This document shows positions 63,849 through 64,000 of a DNA stretch of 64,000 bases, piece by piece. Origin of the DNA: Nocardia sp. NBC_01329 (GTDB lineage: Bacteria; Actinomycetota; Actinomycetes; Mycobacteriales; Mycobacteriaceae); NCBI RefSeq assembly GCF_035956715.1, contig NZ_CP108381.1, positions 1 through 64,000 on the forward strand. Direction: 5' to 3'. The notes under the pieces were generated by a model that saw only the letters and a list, made by a program, of their open reading frames with translations, was not told where the DNA came from and made no database searches. The translations under genes and the position numbers were made by a program. Position 1 is the first letter of the stretch, and the number at the start of each line of letters is the position of its first letter.

Positions 63849-64000
63849 ATGACAGAAAAGGCCGCAGAACAGGGCAACGAGGGCGCCGCCCCGTCGGAGC
63901 AGGGCTTCCGGACGGCCGTCGTGCCCGCGGCCGGGCTGGGGACCAGGTTCCTGCCCGCGACCAAGACGGTCCCCAAGGAGCTGCTGCCGGTGGTCGATAC
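63849..64000 (+). CDS. galU: UTP-glucose-1-phosphate uridylyltransferase, N-terminal part (truncated by window edge)
   Basis: The first 50 codons. After a short acidic leader, [19 protein letters not shown] gives the nucleotidyltransferase G-x-G-T-R-x6-K signature, and [11 protein letters not shown] the second conserved block. It makes UDP-glucose for envelope polysaccharides and trehalose. The ATG at 63849 has no strong Shine-Dalgarno sequence. The gene continues beyond 64000. Confidence 0.95.
   Translation, partial: MTEKAAEQGNEGAAPSEQGFRTAVVPAAGLGTRFLPATKTVPKELLPVVD

Noticed and set aside
1..64000. tRNA, rRNA or insertion-sequence genes
   Set aside because: I saw no cloverleaf with a T-loop consensus, no rRNA segments and no transposase-like ORF; a tRNAscan-SE/ISfinder run would be decisive.

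Overview
The window looks like chromosomal DNA of a mycolic-acid actinomycete, most probably Nocardia. It has very high GC and the third-position bias of that group. Four MspA-type porins are present in an NfpA/NfpB-like arrangement, and the core gene order matches Mycobacterium tuberculosis in two blocks. The first block, about 11-43 kb, corresponds to the Rv0944-Rv0957 neighbourhood: Fpg-like glycosylase, pgi, chorismate mutase, uvrD1, M23 peptidase, sucCD, 34-kDa-antigen-like protein, perM, purN, purH. The second, about 52-64 kb, corresponds to Rv0981-Rv0993: mprA, mprB, pepD, moaB2, then an FmdB zinc ribbon, 5-formyl-THF cyclo-ligase and galU. These comparisons come from remembered gene order, not from a search.

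Layout. 1-10.4 kb: the 3' part of a large NRPS gene (A-PCP-C-A(Ser)-PCP-E-C-A-PCP-TE), cut by the left edge. 10.7-19.5 kb: an ion channel, an Fpg/Nei glycosylase, an esterase/flavoprotein pair, cobF, the thyA-folA operon, a cupin and a DyP peroxidase whose tail is an encapsulin cargo peptide. 19.5-29 kb: the encapsulin shell gene, a PH-like membrane protein, a secreted lipase, an AidB-type acyl-CoA dehydrogenase, a condensation-domain-like acyltransferase, pgi and a succinate-semialdehyde dehydrogenase. 29-43 kb: chorismate mutase, uvrD1, M23 peptidase, sucCD, a repeat-filled 1-kb gap, the Q/G/Y-tailed membrane protein, perM, and purN-purH (purN apparently starts at CTG).

42.8-46.3 kb: a small lipoprotein gene, then a divergent zinc-starvation locus. 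bL28, bL33, uS14 and bS18 are read leftward; a CobW-like protein, bL31 and bL32 are read rightward. All six ribosomal proteins lack zinc-binding CxxC pairs, and two Zur-like boxes lie between the divergent arms. 46.5-52.3 kb: a conservon (cvnA-B-C-D) extended by a seven-helix membrane protein and a coiled-coil membrane protein, all overlapping. 52.6-58 kb: mprA-mprB and pepD-moaB2, each preceded by a near-perfect 8+3+8 direct repeat that fits an MprA box; the two units are separated by a repeat-rich 1-kb gap. 58.6-61.8 kb: two tandem NfpA/NfpB-like porin pairs (A-B-A'-B') separated by a perfect 20-bp-arm terminator hairpin. 61.9-64 kb: SAF-domain protein, FmdB protein, 5-FCL and the first 50 codons of galU.

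Cross-cutting themes are envelope stress and permeability (MprAB/PepD, porins, PerM, M23 peptidase), metal-responsive ribosome remodelling, and two families of palindromic intergenic repeats that recur at 27.3, 36.7-37.5 and 55.3-55.8 kb. No tRNA, rRNA, CRISPR array or insertion sequence was recognised.
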